Part shown: positions 14,867-24,280 of the stretch, piece after piece
Numbering within the stretch: the stretch's first letter is position 1
Layout: each line of letters begins with the position of its first letter
Source of the DNA: Thalassotalea_B piscium_A
GTDB taxonomy: Bacteria > Pseudomonadota > Gammaproteobacteria > Enterobacterales > Alteromonadaceae
Direction of reading: 5' to 3'
DNA: 64,000 nucleotides
Assembly (NCBI GenBank): GCA_049347715.1
Contig: CP186339.1
Coordinates: forward strand, 2,790,001-2,854,000
Translations under genes and position numbers: made by a program
Notes under the pieces: generated by a model
Told to the model about the DNA's origin: nothing
What the model saw: only the letters and a program-made list of their open reading frames with translations
Databases searched by the model: none

Positions 14867-17755
14867 TTATTGAAACACTTTATCAATACTAATTACTTCA
14901 ACATTTTTTGCTGGCAATGATAATGGGTAGCTTTCAATTACTTTATCGGTTGCTAACAATTTAGCTGGTTTTTCACTGTTATATTTTAACGGTGAAACTT
15001 GCTCAGACAACAGACGTTTTTTCATATCTTTACCATCACCTGAGATGAAAACATACTGAATATTATCTGTTTGTAAGTTTTCTTTAATGACACGGTTTAC
15101 ATCATCTAACGTTAACTTAGCAAATTGATCACGAACGTATTTAACAAATTCTGGCGTTTGGTAAAACTCACTATCGAGCGCATAACCTAACTGCTGATCT
15201 TGGCTAGCAACTAATTGCGGCGCATAGTTTGTTAAATAATTACGAGTGGCTTGAAAGTCTTTCTCACTCATACCGTTTTTAATCAAGTTATCTAACTCAA
15301 ACAGTGCTGCGCGAGTTGCAAAGTGCGCATCATTATTTGAACGTAATGGACGTAACCACACTTGAAAAATTTGGCTAGAACGACCTAAGTTTGCGTCTGG
15401 CTTCGTTTGAAACATACCTCGTGGGAAATATTCAATATAAGCATAATCACCATAGTTCATACCACGCGCTTGACGTATTTGTTGGTACAAGTAGCTGTTA
15501 GAACTACGATGCTCTCCAAAGTATGAGCGTACTAACCACAAAGCAGCCCAGTCTTTATCGTTACGAATAGTATTGATAGGAAATCCGAATGACACTGCTG
15601 TTGATTGTGCATTTTTTTCAACAATTGTGACATGGTGGCCTTTTAACGTAGGTGCTTTAGCAATAGTTAAACGTTTTTCTTCACCAAGGGGTAAAGCCGT
15701 TAAGTCACTCAATAATTGCGCTTTTAGTGTCTTCGGCATAGCGCCAGTAATACCCAAGTTCAATTTCGATTGTGTTAACTGACTATGATAAAACGCTTTA
15801 ACATCATCAAGCGTAATAGCTTCTAAATCTGATAAATCACCACTGTTAAAGTTTTCGTAAGCATGTCCCTGATAAAGTTTGCTATAAAGTACCTCTTTAC
15901 CTAACTCTTCATCGTTAGAGGCTTTAATACCTGAGTTAATGCTATCAATTAACTCTTTTTTCAAACGCTTGAAATCATCTTCACGCCAGCCAGGATTCAA
16001 TAATTGATCGCTGATCAGTTGGTACCACTGATTAGCATTATCTTTGTGTACACGCCCCGTGAACGACATCATTTCTTTATCAAGCTGAGATGAAAAACTA
16101 CCCGCTAATGGGTATAAACCTTTTTGAATTTCTTTAAAGCTACGCGTTTGTGAACCGCCTTGAGTTAACATACGGGCAGTTAATGCCGCTACCCCTTTTT
16201 TACCGGCAGGATCAGCTGCTGCTCCAGTATAAAAGAGAAAATTAACATCAATTAACGGTGAGTCATTGGTTTTATCAACAACAGTAAATTTAGGCGCACT
16301 AGGATTAGCCTTAGCTTGTTCTATTTTTGCTACCGCGCCATTTAAATCAACTTCGTGATCAAACCCTGCCACTTTATCAAGTGCCGACATAGTTACAGTA
16401 GTACGGTTTTCATCAATGAAATATTTATTAGCAATACGTTTAATATCTTCTGCCGAAATATTATCAAAGCTATTGTAAAGGTAGTTAATAGTTTCAGGAT
16501 CACGATTGAAATGCATATAACTGGCAAGTGTTGAAGCAATAGACTCTGAAGAATCTAAACTATTGACGAAGCTATATTTTAAGTTCGACTTTAAGTTATT
16601 AAGTTTATCTGCTGACACTAACTCTGTACGAATTTTTGCATATGTATCATTAATTGCATCACGAACAACCGCCAAGTCTTTTTCGTCATTTACCTTAATA
16701 AAGACATGACGTAAGCCCACATCTTTCGTTTCAGGATTGTAGTTAAACATTTGACTTGCTACTTGCTTTTCTACGACGAGTTCTTGATATAAGGCTGAGT
16801 TACTTGAAAAATACAGTTCAGAAATTAAATCTAAGGCAGCACGATCTTTTTCTTTAGGTTGCCAGTCAGCCCCTTTATAAGAAACTAATAACCAATGTCC
16901 TGGTAAGCCGTCAAATTTTTCATGAACATATTTTGGCGCAGTTTGCTTAGGTTCCGGTTTAATGTCGTTAACAAAATCGCCTTTTTTCCAATCACCCCAG
17001 TGTTTTTCTACCATTGCCATTGTCGCTTTAGGATCAACATCACCTACGATAACAAGCGATACATATTCTGGCTTATAAAAGTGCTTAAAGAATTTTTTAC
17101 CGTAAGCAATTTGATTGGGCATAGCTTCAACATCTTCAAAGAAACCCATAGTAGTGTGCTTATAGGTATGAGTATCAAATGCTTCTTTACGAACCGCCGC
17201 TAATAACTTACGTGTTGGGCTTGCATTATTTTTTAAATACTCACCTTTTACGGTTAACGCTTCTGTTTTAAATTGCGCGTCAGTGTAAGTAAGGTTTTTA
17301 AAATGATCCGCTTGAATTTCTAATACTTGATCTAAATGATCTTTGGAAAAGTCTAAGTGATAATTAGTGTAATCATTCGTGGTATAAGCACCGTTATCTA
17401 CACCCGCATTTTTATATAAATCAGCGTAAACATCTTGCGGATATTTTTCAGAGCCTTTGAACATCATGTGTTCAAAAAAATGAGCAAAACCTGTTTTCCC
17501 CATTTCGTCTTCGTCACGAGAACCTACAGACACAGGAATTTGTACAGACACAAGATCGGGATAGTCAGTTTTAACAATTAAAACACGCAAACCATTGTCT
17601 AATTCTTTAAATAAGTACTTTTGGCTAAACACTTTGTTAGCACTGTTCTCAGTTGTTTGAACTGATGCACTGCTGTTAGTACCAGTATTAGTTGCCACAC
17701 AAGCAGTTAACGATAAACTTGCAGCGATAATCGCGGCTAAATATGTTTTTTTCAT
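14867..17755 (-). CDS. M16 family zinc metallopeptidase, lipoprotein, two-domain
   Basis: The 962-residue protein has a lipoprotein signal with lipobox LTAC (Cys19). An N-terminal M16 domain carries the inverted zinc motif HFFEH (residues 92-96) in GKTGFAHFFEHMMFKGSE, with the downstream Glu in LTVKGEYLKN. A second, inactive M16-like half lies at about 500-900 (VNFLFYTGAAADPAGKKGVAALTARML lacks HxxEH). This active/inactive pairing is normal for pitrilysin-type enzymes. It probably degrades peptides in the periplasm or at the outer membrane. Monocistronic. Confidence 0.92.
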   Translation of the reverse strand: MKKTYLAAIIAASLSLTACVATNTGTNSSASVQTTENSANKVFSQKYLFKELDNGLRVLIVKTDYPDLVSVQIPVSVGSRDEDEMGKTGFAHFFEHMMFKGSEKYPQDVYADLYKNAGVDNGAYTTNDYTNYHLDFSKDHLDQVLEIQADHFKNLTYTDAQFKTEALTVKGEYLKNNASPTRKLLAAVRKEAFDTHTYKHTTMGFFEDVEAMPNQIAYGKKFFKHFYKPEYVSLVIVGDVDPKATMAMVEKHWGDWKKGDFVNDIKPEPKQTAPKYVHEKFDGLPGHWLLVSYKGADWQPKEKDRAALDLISELYFSSNSALYQELVVEKQVASQMFNYNPETKDVGLRHVFIKVNDEKDLAVVRDAINDTYAKIRTELVSADKLNNLKSNLKYSFVNSLDSSESIASTLASYMHFNRDPETINYLYNSFDNISAEDIKRIANKYFIDENRTTVTMSALDKVAGFDHEVDLNGAVAKIEQAKANPSAPKFTVVDKTNDSPLIDVNFLFYTGAAADPAGKKGVAALTARMLTQGGSQTRSFKEIQKGLYPLAGSFSSQLDKEMMSFTGRVHKDNANQWYQLISDQLLNPGWREDDFKRLKKELIDSINSGIKASNDEELGKEVLYSKLYQGHAYENFNSGDLSDLEAITLDDVKAFYHSQLTQSKLNLGITGAMPKTLKAQLLSDLTALPLGEEKRLTIAKAPTLKGHHVTIVEKNAQSTAVSFGFPINTIRNDKDWAALWLVRSYFGEHRSSNSYLYQQIRQARGMNYGDYAYIEYFPRGMFQTKPDANLGRSSQIFQVWLRPLRSNNDAHFATRAALFELDNLIKNGMSEKDFQATRNYLTNYAPQLVASQDQQLGYALDSEFYQTPEFVKYVRDQFAKLTLDDVNRVIKENLQTDNIQYVFISGDGKDMKKRLLSEQVSPLKYNSEKPAKLLATDKVIESYPLSLPAKNVEVISIDKVFQ

Positions 17756-18323
17756 GATTATTCCCTAATTTATTATCCCTGTATCTTAAGTAACTACGAC
17801 AAATTTTTCATTGTTTTTTCAAGGATAAGCTATGGTGAGATGTAACAAATTAAGTACATCTAGGTAATGAGAGTGTGTGATGACGACAAATACGTTAAAT
17901 TTAATGTGTACCTAAACCCAAACGTATATGTTTAGAGTGTGCTCTTTATTTTTCTTTTGAGAAAATATTTTCTAGCCTAGTTTACTGTTCTGATTAAATT
18001 GTTAGTGTGTTGGCAGATAAGCTTATAAGTATTTAACGTTTATCTGACTCTACTTTATCAAAATGTATAAAAGTATCTCTTAGAAATAATGCTTTAGATA
18101 CGCTTTGAATTTCACTTAAAACAGTATCAATTAAATCCAAAGTACTTTGGACTTTCAAACAAATATAAGTGTCAGCTTTTTTTACAATTCAAGTAGATAA
18201 TTCAAAAAAAAAATAAAAAAAATTTAACAAATCAACACAATAACAATTTGGTATGAACTATGCCTATAAACTAATAATAATAATATCTAAAAAAGATACC
18301 TAAATAATAATAAAGGAAAAAAG
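17756..18323. other. AT-rich intergenic region upstream of the PEP-CTERM gene
   Basis: This is 568 bp with no supported gene. It contains a 16-bp perfect palindrome TCCAAAGTACTTTGGA at 18136-18151 and a long A/T tract near 18205-18230, both possible control elements of the PEP-CTERM gene. No sigma-54 consensus (TGGCAC-N5-TTGC), reported for PEP-CTERM genes in some bacteria, was seen. Confidence 0.5.
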
Positions 18324-19118
18324 ATGAAAAAAATAATATTGGCTCTGACACTTGCAAGTTCATTCTTTGCAGTAAATTCATATGCTGGAAAAATTCTTCT
18401 AACTCAATTTGATAATAATAGTGGTTTTCAACTAATGGAGACAAACCTAGAAAATGCAGGGCATACTGTTGACATTATTGATGCAACAGTAACTGGCAAT
18501 ATAGCAAGCGCATTGAATACTGGTTTATATGACCAAGTATTTCTTTGGGATTTAACAAGCAGATTATTTCTCGATAGTAATGACATATCTGCCTTGAGTA
18601 ATTTTTGGTCTACAAATATGGGGATTGCTATAGACACGCGCTCTTATGGACACCATTTTCAAGGTACAGACGCTAGTGAAGTTGCATTGATTCAGAACAT
18701 TGCCCATAACTTAGAGTTATCTGGCGGCGGTCTATGGATAGGTAGTGATCATGCTCCAGGATGGTCTCACAATTCTAATGCACTTTTATCGGCTTTAGGA
18801 TTCGATTTAATTACGGGTCAATATTCTGATCCGGTGAATTATGCAGATCCTACATCTGTATTATTAAATGGTGTTACACCAGCTGATTTATGGGGTGGTG
18901 GTGAATCTTTAGGAAAAGCGCCTGTTGGTTTACAATCAAACGGTGTAGAAATGTTTGCACATTTTGGTAATACGAATGGGCAAAGCACTATTCCTTACAT
19001 TTCAGCTAGTTTTGATTTAACTGGACCAGTACCTACACAAAGTGTCCCTGAACCTACTACTCTTGCAATATTTGCATTTGGCATAATGGGTTTATTATCT
19101 CGCAGATTAAGTAAATAA
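18324..19118 (+). CDS. PEP-CTERM sorting domain-containing secreted protein
   Basis: The 264-residue protein has a signal peptide (MKKIILALTLASSFFAVNSYA). The mature domain of about 215 residues starts KILLTQFDNNSGFQLMETNL and looks like an alternating alpha/beta (flavodoxin- or ThuA-like) fold. The C-terminal sorting tag is VPEPTTLAIFAFGIMGLLSRR: VPEP, hydrophobic helix, basic end. Such tags are processed by an exosortase/EpsH-type enzyme, which is not in this window. The start has a good AAGGAAA upstream. Function unknown, probably cell-surface or exopolysaccharide-associated. Confidence 0.88.
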   Translation: MKKIILALTLASSFFAVNSYAGKILLTQFDNNSGFQLMETNLENAGHTVDIIDATVTGNIASALNTGLYDQVFLWDLTSRLFLDSNDISALSNFWSTNMGIAIDTRSYGHHFQGTDASEVALIQNIAHNLELSGGGLWIGSDHAPGWSHNSNALLSALGFDLITGQYSDPVNYADPTSVLLNGVTPADLWGGGESLGKAPVGLQSNGVEMFAHFGNTNGQSTIPYISASFDLTGPVPTQSVPEPTTLAIFAFGIMGLLSRRLSK

Positions 19119-19146
19119 TCTAAAGACACTTTCATTGAGTAATTAA

Positions 19147-19180
19147 TAAAAACACCAATAACCAATATTGGTGTTTTTTT
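19147..19180 (+). terminator. Terminator after PEP-CTERM gene
   Basis: AAACACCAATA and TATTGGTGTTT form a stem around a short loop, followed by a T-run (TTTTTTTT). It lies 30 bp after the stop codon of the PEP-CTERM gene. Confidence 0.9.
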
Positions 19181-19338
19181 TATAATATGTAGGCTACTAA
19201 CCTTTACGTTTTAGAGTCTTTGATAATAAAGTATGTGACCTGATATTTGATTATTCAAAAAGCAGATAGATACAACTAAAAGCACAAATTAAATTTACAA
19301 GCGTCCTTCAGCTTTCACTTCCATAATTGATACCAAAG

Positions 19339-19400
19339 ACTGTAGCCAAATAAGAAAGGCGAATCATTTCTGATTCGCCTTTCTTAATTTCAGCTACAGT
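19339..19400 (-). terminator. Long two-tier hairpin terminator of gcvP
   Basis: An inner perfect stem, TAAGAAAGGCGAATCA (19351-19366) with its complement (19371-19386), is extended by outer arms ACTGTAGC (from 19339) and GCTACAGT (to 19400) across small internal loops. It lies 50 bp past the gcvP stop and may terminate both directions. Confidence 0.7.
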
Positions 19401-19453
19401 TTCCAACTTGATGTCACCGGTTTCCAACTAGATATGTTGTGATCAACAGTTAA

Positions 19454-22348
19454 CTAGTCTTTATACATCTCAACCGGAGGACAACTACAGATCAAATTAC
19501 GATCCCCATAAACATCATCAATACGGTTTACCGTTGGCCAGAATTTGTTAGCGGCTGCCGCTGCTGATGGGAATACTGCTTCAGCAATAGAGTAAGCACG
19601 ATCCCAGTTTGCTTCAGTAATATCAGCTAATGTATGTGGTGCATTATGTAATGGGCTATTTTCTGCAGTCCATTCACCAGAAAGTACACGTTTCACTTCA
19701 CCATGGATACTGATCATTGCATTGATAAAACGATCTAATTCTACTTTTGATTCTGATTCTGTTGGCTCAATCATAAAGGTTCCAGCAACTGGAAAACTCA
19801 TAGTTGGCGCATGAAAACCGTAATCAATTAAACGTTTTGCCATATCAACTTCAGTAATACCTGATTCTGCTTTAATTGGGCGCAAATCGATAATACATTC
19901 ATGTGCCACTCGACCATTAGCTCCAGTGTATAAAACTGGGAAGTAAGGGCTTAATTTTTTAGCAATATAGTTGGCATTGGTAATGGCATATTTAGTCGCA
20001 TCTGTTACGCCTTTTCTACCTAGTAATGCAATGTAAAGATAAGAAATACATAAAATACCCGCACTACCGAAAGGTGCCGCTGAAACAGCGCCGTTTCCTT
20101 TGTTGGCTTCATTTACTGTGACTAATGTGTGGTCAGGTAAAAATGGGGCAAGGTGTGACTTAACACCAATTGGTCCCATACCTGGTCCGCCGCCGCCATG
20201 AGGAATAGCAAAGGTTTTATGTAAGTTAAGATGTGAGACATCCGCACCAATAAAGCCTGGAGAGGTTAAGCCTACTTGTGCATTCATGTTTGCGCCATCA
20301 AGGTACACTTGACCGCCATGTTCATGAATAATATTACAAATTTCTGCAATAGTAGTTTCATACACACCATGAGTAGAAGGATAAGTGATCATGATACAAG
20401 AAAGGTTATCTGCCATTTCGCTTGCTTTTGCACGCAAGTCGTTCATGTCAACATTACCTTGTTTATCACAGTCAACTACAACAACTTTCATACCTACCAT
20501 TTGTGCTGAAGCAGGGTTAGTACCATGTGCAGATGAAGGAATTAAACAAATGTTACGGTGGTCATCGCCACGGCTTTGATGATAACGTTTTATTGCGATA
20601 AGACCCGCATACTCACCTTGCGCACCTGAGTTCGGCTGCATAGAGATATTGTCGTAACCTGTTAGTTCAACTAATGCTTCACCTAATTCATCAATCATTT
20701 GCTTGTAACCTTGCGCTTGATCGATTGGAGCAAAGGGATGCATGTTAGCAAATTCAGGCCAAGACACTGGGATCATTTGTGCTGTTGCATTTAGCTTCAT
20801 GGTACATGAGCCAAGTGAAATCATTGAATGATTCAATGCTAAGTCTTTGTTTTCTAATTTCTTGATGTAACGTAACATTTCAGTTTCTGAATGATACGAG
20901 TTAAATACTGGATGCGTTAAAATTTCAGATTCACGTACTAAAGACTCAGGAATTGAAATATTACCTAATACGCGTACTTCTGCGTCAATACCTTCAATAT
21001 TTAAACCATGATTTTCACCAAACAATATGTCAAATAAAGTGAACATATCTTCGCGCGTGGTGGTTTCATCAAGTGAAATACTGATTTGGCTTGAAACGTC
21101 AGTGCGTAAGTTCACGCCTCTAGCCAATGCTCTTTCAACAATTTCTGCTTTTAAGTCACTTGAAACGTTAAAGGTTAAGGTATCAAAGTAAAAACCATGT
21201 AATGGCGTTAATCCTTTAAAGTTGGCGGCATGGGCTAAAATATCAGCAAAACGATGAATACGTTCAGCAATCACTTTTAAGCCTTTAGGACCATGGTAAA
21301 CCGCATAGAAAGCAGCCATATTAGCTAATAATACTTGTGCAGTACAAATGTTTGAGTTGGCTTTTTCACGACGAATATGTTGTTCACGTGTTTGCATTGC
21401 CATACGTAATGCAGGATTACCACGAGCGTCTTTAGAAACACCTATGATACGGCCTGGCAATGAACGTTTGTATTTATCTGAAGTGGTAAAAAATGCAGCG
21501 TGAGGTCCACCGTAACCCATTGGTACACCAAAACGTTGGCTAGAACCGATTACAGCATCAGCACCAAGTTCGCCTGGCGCTTTTAACATAACTAAACTCA
21601 TAATATCAGCAGCAACGGCAACAATACCTTTATTGTCGTGAATTTTAGCAATTAAATCACTAATATCGGTTATTTCACCGGTTGCACTTGGATATTGTAA
21701 TAAAGCACCGAATACATCATGCTCTGGCGCTTCAATCGCAGGTGCAACAATAATGTCAAAACCAAACATTTCTGCACGTTGTTTAACTACGTCGATTGTT
21801 TGAGGAAAAACATCACTGGCAACAAAAAAGGCATTTGATTTTTTGTTTTTTGACACTCGTTTAGCAAGAGCCATTGCTTCAGCGGCTGCTGTAGCTTCAT
21901 CAAGTAATGAGGCTGAGGCTAATTCTAAACCAGTTAAATCGATACACATTTGTTGGTAGTTTAGTAATGACTCTAAACGCCCTTGTGCGATTTCTGGCTG
22001 GTAAGGGGTATAAGCTGTGTACCAACCTGGATTTTCAAGCACATTACGTAAAATAACGTTTGGTGTGTGAGTACCGTAATAACCCAAACCAATATAAGTT
22101 TCGTTAACGATATTTTTACGGGCAATAGCTTTTATATCTGAAAGCGCCTTAACTTCTGTTTTACTCGCTTCAATGTTTGGTAAATCGGCTAAACGAATAT
22201 CACTTGGTACAATTTCATCAATAAGTGCATCAACAGATTCCGCACCAATATCAGTTAACATCGCTTCGGTTTGTGCTTCGTCTGGGCCAATGTGACGACG
22301 AATAAAGTCTTGCGTTTGCTCTAATTCAAACAAAGATGGAGTAGTCAT
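19454..22348 (-). CDS. gcvP: Glycine dehydrogenase (decarboxylating), P-protein
   Basis: The 964-residue enzyme is the fused (homodimeric-type) P-protein. It starts with the typical FIRRHIGPDEAQ, includes LGYYGTHTPNVILRNVLENPGWYTAYTPYQPEIAQGR split over several motifs, and carries the PLP lysine in LNLHKTFAIPHGGGGPGMG. It decarboxylates glycine and transfers the aminomethyl group to lipoyl-GcvH. It is last in the gcvT-gcvH-gcvP order, as in E. coli. A terminator-like hairpin separates it from gcvH, which may lower its expression relative to the upstream genes. Confidence 0.98.
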   Translation of the reverse strand: MTTPSLFELEQTQDFIRRHIGPDEAQTEAMLTDIGAESVDALIDEIVPSDIRLADLPNIEASKTEVKALSDIKAIARKNIVNETYIGLGYYGTHTPNVILRNVLENPGWYTAYTPYQPEIAQGRLESLLNYQQMCIDLTGLELASASLLDEATAAAEAMALAKRVSKNKKSNAFFVASDVFPQTIDVVKQRAEMFGFDIIVAPAIEAPEHDVFGALLQYPSATGEITDISDLIAKIHDNKGIVAVAADIMSLVMLKAPGELGADAVIGSSQRFGVPMGYGGPHAAFFTTSDKYKRSLPGRIIGVSKDARGNPALRMAMQTREQHIRREKANSNICTAQVLLANMAAFYAVYHGPKGLKVIAERIHRFADILAHAANFKGLTPLHGFYFDTLTFNVSSDLKAEIVERALARGVNLRTDVSSQISISLDETTTREDMFTLFDILFGENHGLNIEGIDAEVRVLGNISIPESLVRESEILTHPVFNSYHSETEMLRYIKKLENKDLALNHSMISLGSCTMKLNATAQMIPVSWPEFANMHPFAPIDQAQGYKQMIDELGEALVELTGYDNISMQPNSGAQGEYAGLIAIKRYHQSRGDDHRNICLIPSSAHGTNPASAQMVGMKVVVVDCDKQGNVDMNDLRAKASEMADNLSCIMITYPSTHGVYETTIAEICNIIHEHGGQVYLDGANMNAQVGLTSPGFIGADVSHLNLHKTFAIPHGGGGPGMGPIGVKSHLAPFLPDHTLVTVNEANKGNGAVSAAPFGSAGILCISYLYIALLGRKGVTDATKYAITNANYIAKKLSPYFPVLYTGANGRVAHECIIDLRPIKAESGITEVDMAKRLIDYGFHAPTMSFPVAGTFMIEPTESESKVELDRFINAMISIHGEVKRVLSGEWTAENSPLHNAPHTLADITEANWDRAYSIAEAVFPSAAAAANKFWPTVNRIDDVYGDRNLICSCPPVEMYKD

Positions 22349-22390
22349 AAAACAGCGTCTCTATAAAATACGTTCTAAATAAATAAAAAG

Positions 22391-22417
22391 AAAGCCCCAA
22401 ACATCGTTTGGGGCTTT
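22391..22417 (-). terminator. Intercistronic hairpin between gcvH and gcvP
   Basis: The arms AAAGCCCCAAAC (22391-22402) and GTTTGGGGCTTT (22406-22417) pair perfectly around a 3-nt loop. On the minus strand it is followed by CTTTTTATTTATTT, so it looks like a partial terminator inside the gcv operon or an RNA-processing/stability hairpin. Confidence 0.75.
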
Positions 22418-22438
22418 AAATTATTGGTTAATCAATCA

Positions 22439-22828
22439 TTAGTCTTCGTCGATTGAATTTTCATAACCTTCAGCATCTAAAAGGCTTTCTAATTCACTTT
22501 CGTCGTCTAATTTAATTTTAAACATCCAACCGTCACCAAATGCGTCTGAGTTAACTAACTCAGGCGAATCTTCGAGGTCTTCATTAACTTCTACAACTTC
22601 CCCAGAAACAGGCGCATAAATGTCTGATGCCGCTTTAACTGATTCAGCTACAGCTACGTCGTCACCTGTACTCACGTTGTCACCTACTTCAGGTAATTCA
22701 ACAAATACCATATCACCTAATAACTCTTGTGCATGTTCAGTAATACCAACAGTAACAATACCGTTGCCATCGTTACGAACCCACTCATGAGAGGTGGCAT
22801 ATTTTAATTCTGAAGGAATATTGCTCAT
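22439..22828 (-). CDS. gcvH: Glycine cleavage system H protein
   Basis: The 129-residue protein is the lipoyl carrier of the glycine cleavage complex. It has YATSHEWVRNDGNGIVTVGITEHAQ split over the usual first strands, and the lipoylated lysine is Lys65 in AVAESVKAASDIYAP. Length and motifs are standard. It lies between gcvT and gcvP on the same strand with gaps of about 85-90 bp. Confidence 0.98.
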   Translation of the reverse strand: MSNIPSELKYATSHEWVRNDGNGIVTVGITEHAQELLGDMVFVELPEVGDNVSTGDDVAVAESVKAASDIYAPVSGEVVEVNEDLEDSPELVNSDAFGDGWMFKIKLDDESELESLLDAEGYENSIDED

Positions 22829-22912
22829 TTTATTGTTCCTAATATTTTATTAATTTTTAAATCGGTTTGATGGACTAAAGCAATAGTTACTATAGAACAT
22901 CAACTGAAATTA

Positions 22913-24001
22913 TTACAATTGGCTTTGACCGTTACGAACAAAACTTGGTTTTACTACGTTTACTTTAACTAATTTCTTACGCATTTCAACTTCTACTGTG
23001 TCACCAATTTTAACGCTACGAGGAACTCGTGCCATGGCAATTGAATGACCTAATGTTGGTGAAAATGAACCTGAAGTAATAATCCCTTCACCTGCATCAG
23101 TAATGACTTTTAAACCAGAACGTAATACGCCCTTCTCAGTTAATACTAAGCCAACAAGTTTTGGCTGATCGCCAGCTTCTCGTTGTGCCGCTAAAACGTC
23201 ACGACCAATAAAGTTACGATCACTTGGTTCCCAGCTGATGGTCCAAGCCATGTTAGCCGCTAAAGGAGACACGCTTTCGTCCATGTCTAAACCATATAAG
23301 TTCATACCTGCTTCTAAACGTAACGTATCACGCGCGCCTAAACCACAAGGTTTAACACCTGCATCTAACAATTGTTGCCATAAATCAGCAGCTTGAGCTT
23401 CTGGTACTACGATTTCGTAGCCATTTTCACCGGTATAGCCAGTTGTTGCGATAAAGAGGTCGCCTGCTTGAACACCAAAAAATGGCTTCATACCGTCAAC
23501 AGCTTGTATTTGTTCCGCATCAAGTAATGTGGCTACTTTTGCTTTTGCTTGTGGGCCCTGAACCGCGATCATGCCAAATTCAGGACGTTCAGTAATAGTG
23601 ACATCAAAGTTTTCTGCTTGTTGGTTTATCCAAGCTAAATCTTTTTCACGTGTCGCTGAGTTAACCACTAAACGATAATCAGTATCTGTGAAGTAATAGA
23701 TAATTAAATCATCAATCACACCACCTTCGTTGTTACACATACCGGTATATAAAGCTTTACCTGCTACCGTTAATTTCTCTACATCATTAATCACTAAACG
23801 ACGTAAGAATGCTTTAGCATCATTACCTTTAATATCAACAATAGTCATGTGTGAAACATCAAACATACCTGCATCTTTACGAACCGCATGATGTTCTTCA
23901 ATTTGAGAACCATAGTTAATTGGCATTTCCCAACCATGGAAATCTACCATTTTAGCGCCTGATTCTAGGTGCTTTGCATGTAATACGGTTTTATTTATCA
24001 T
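22913..24001 (-). CDS. gcvT: Aminomethyltransferase, glycine cleavage T protein
   Basis: The 362-residue protein carries GcvT signatures: FHGWEMPINYGSQIEEHHAVR, AGMFDVSHM, QGPQAKAK, TGYTGENGYEI, CGLGARDTLRLEAGM and GHSIAMARVPR. It transfers the methylene unit from GcvH to tetrahydrofolate and releases ammonia. It is the first gene of gcvTHP, followed by gcvH. No glycine riboswitch could be recognised in its 5' region. Confidence 0.98.
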   Translation of the reverse strand: MINKTVLHAKHLESGAKMVDFHGWEMPINYGSQIEEHHAVRKDAGMFDVSHMTIVDIKGNDAKAFLRRLVINDVEKLTVAGKALYTGMCNNEGGVIDDLIIYYFTDTDYRLVVNSATREKDLAWINQQAENFDVTITERPEFGMIAVQGPQAKAKVATLLDAEQIQAVDGMKPFFGVQAGDLFIATTGYTGENGYEIVVPEAQAADLWQQLLDAGVKPCGLGARDTLRLEAGMNLYGLDMDESVSPLAANMAWTISWEPSDRNFIGRDVLAAQREAGDQPKLVGLVLTEKGVLRSGLKVITDAGEGIITSGSFSPTLGHSIAMARVPRSVKIGDTVEVEMRKKLVKVNVVKPSFVRNGQSQL

Positions 24002-24280
24002 AATAATGTACTCATTTTGATGGTGAAATTACTCTTACAAGCTTTACCAGCCTAACATTGGCTAAAGAGTAGACACGTGATCTCTTAAAAATTGGCAAGA
24101 TTATACTCCTGCATTAATGTTGATACAACCGATAAAAACACAAAATTGAAATATAAAACCAGATAAAAGAAATATCCCGAATTATATTTCAAATAAGAAC
24201 CTAAAAACCCCTCAAAGCTGACAATAAATACAATTATGTATATTCCAACAAAGATAATTCAGTGACTGAACAAGATTTTT

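Noticed and set aside
17756..18323. Sigma-54 promoter for the PEP-CTERM gene
   Set aside because: A TGGCA at about 18010 has no TTGC at the needed spacing, and no other match was found.
24002..24280. Glycine riboswitch upstream of gcvT
   Set aside because: The 279-bp region was read on the minus strand; the conserved glycine-aptamer core sequences were not found.
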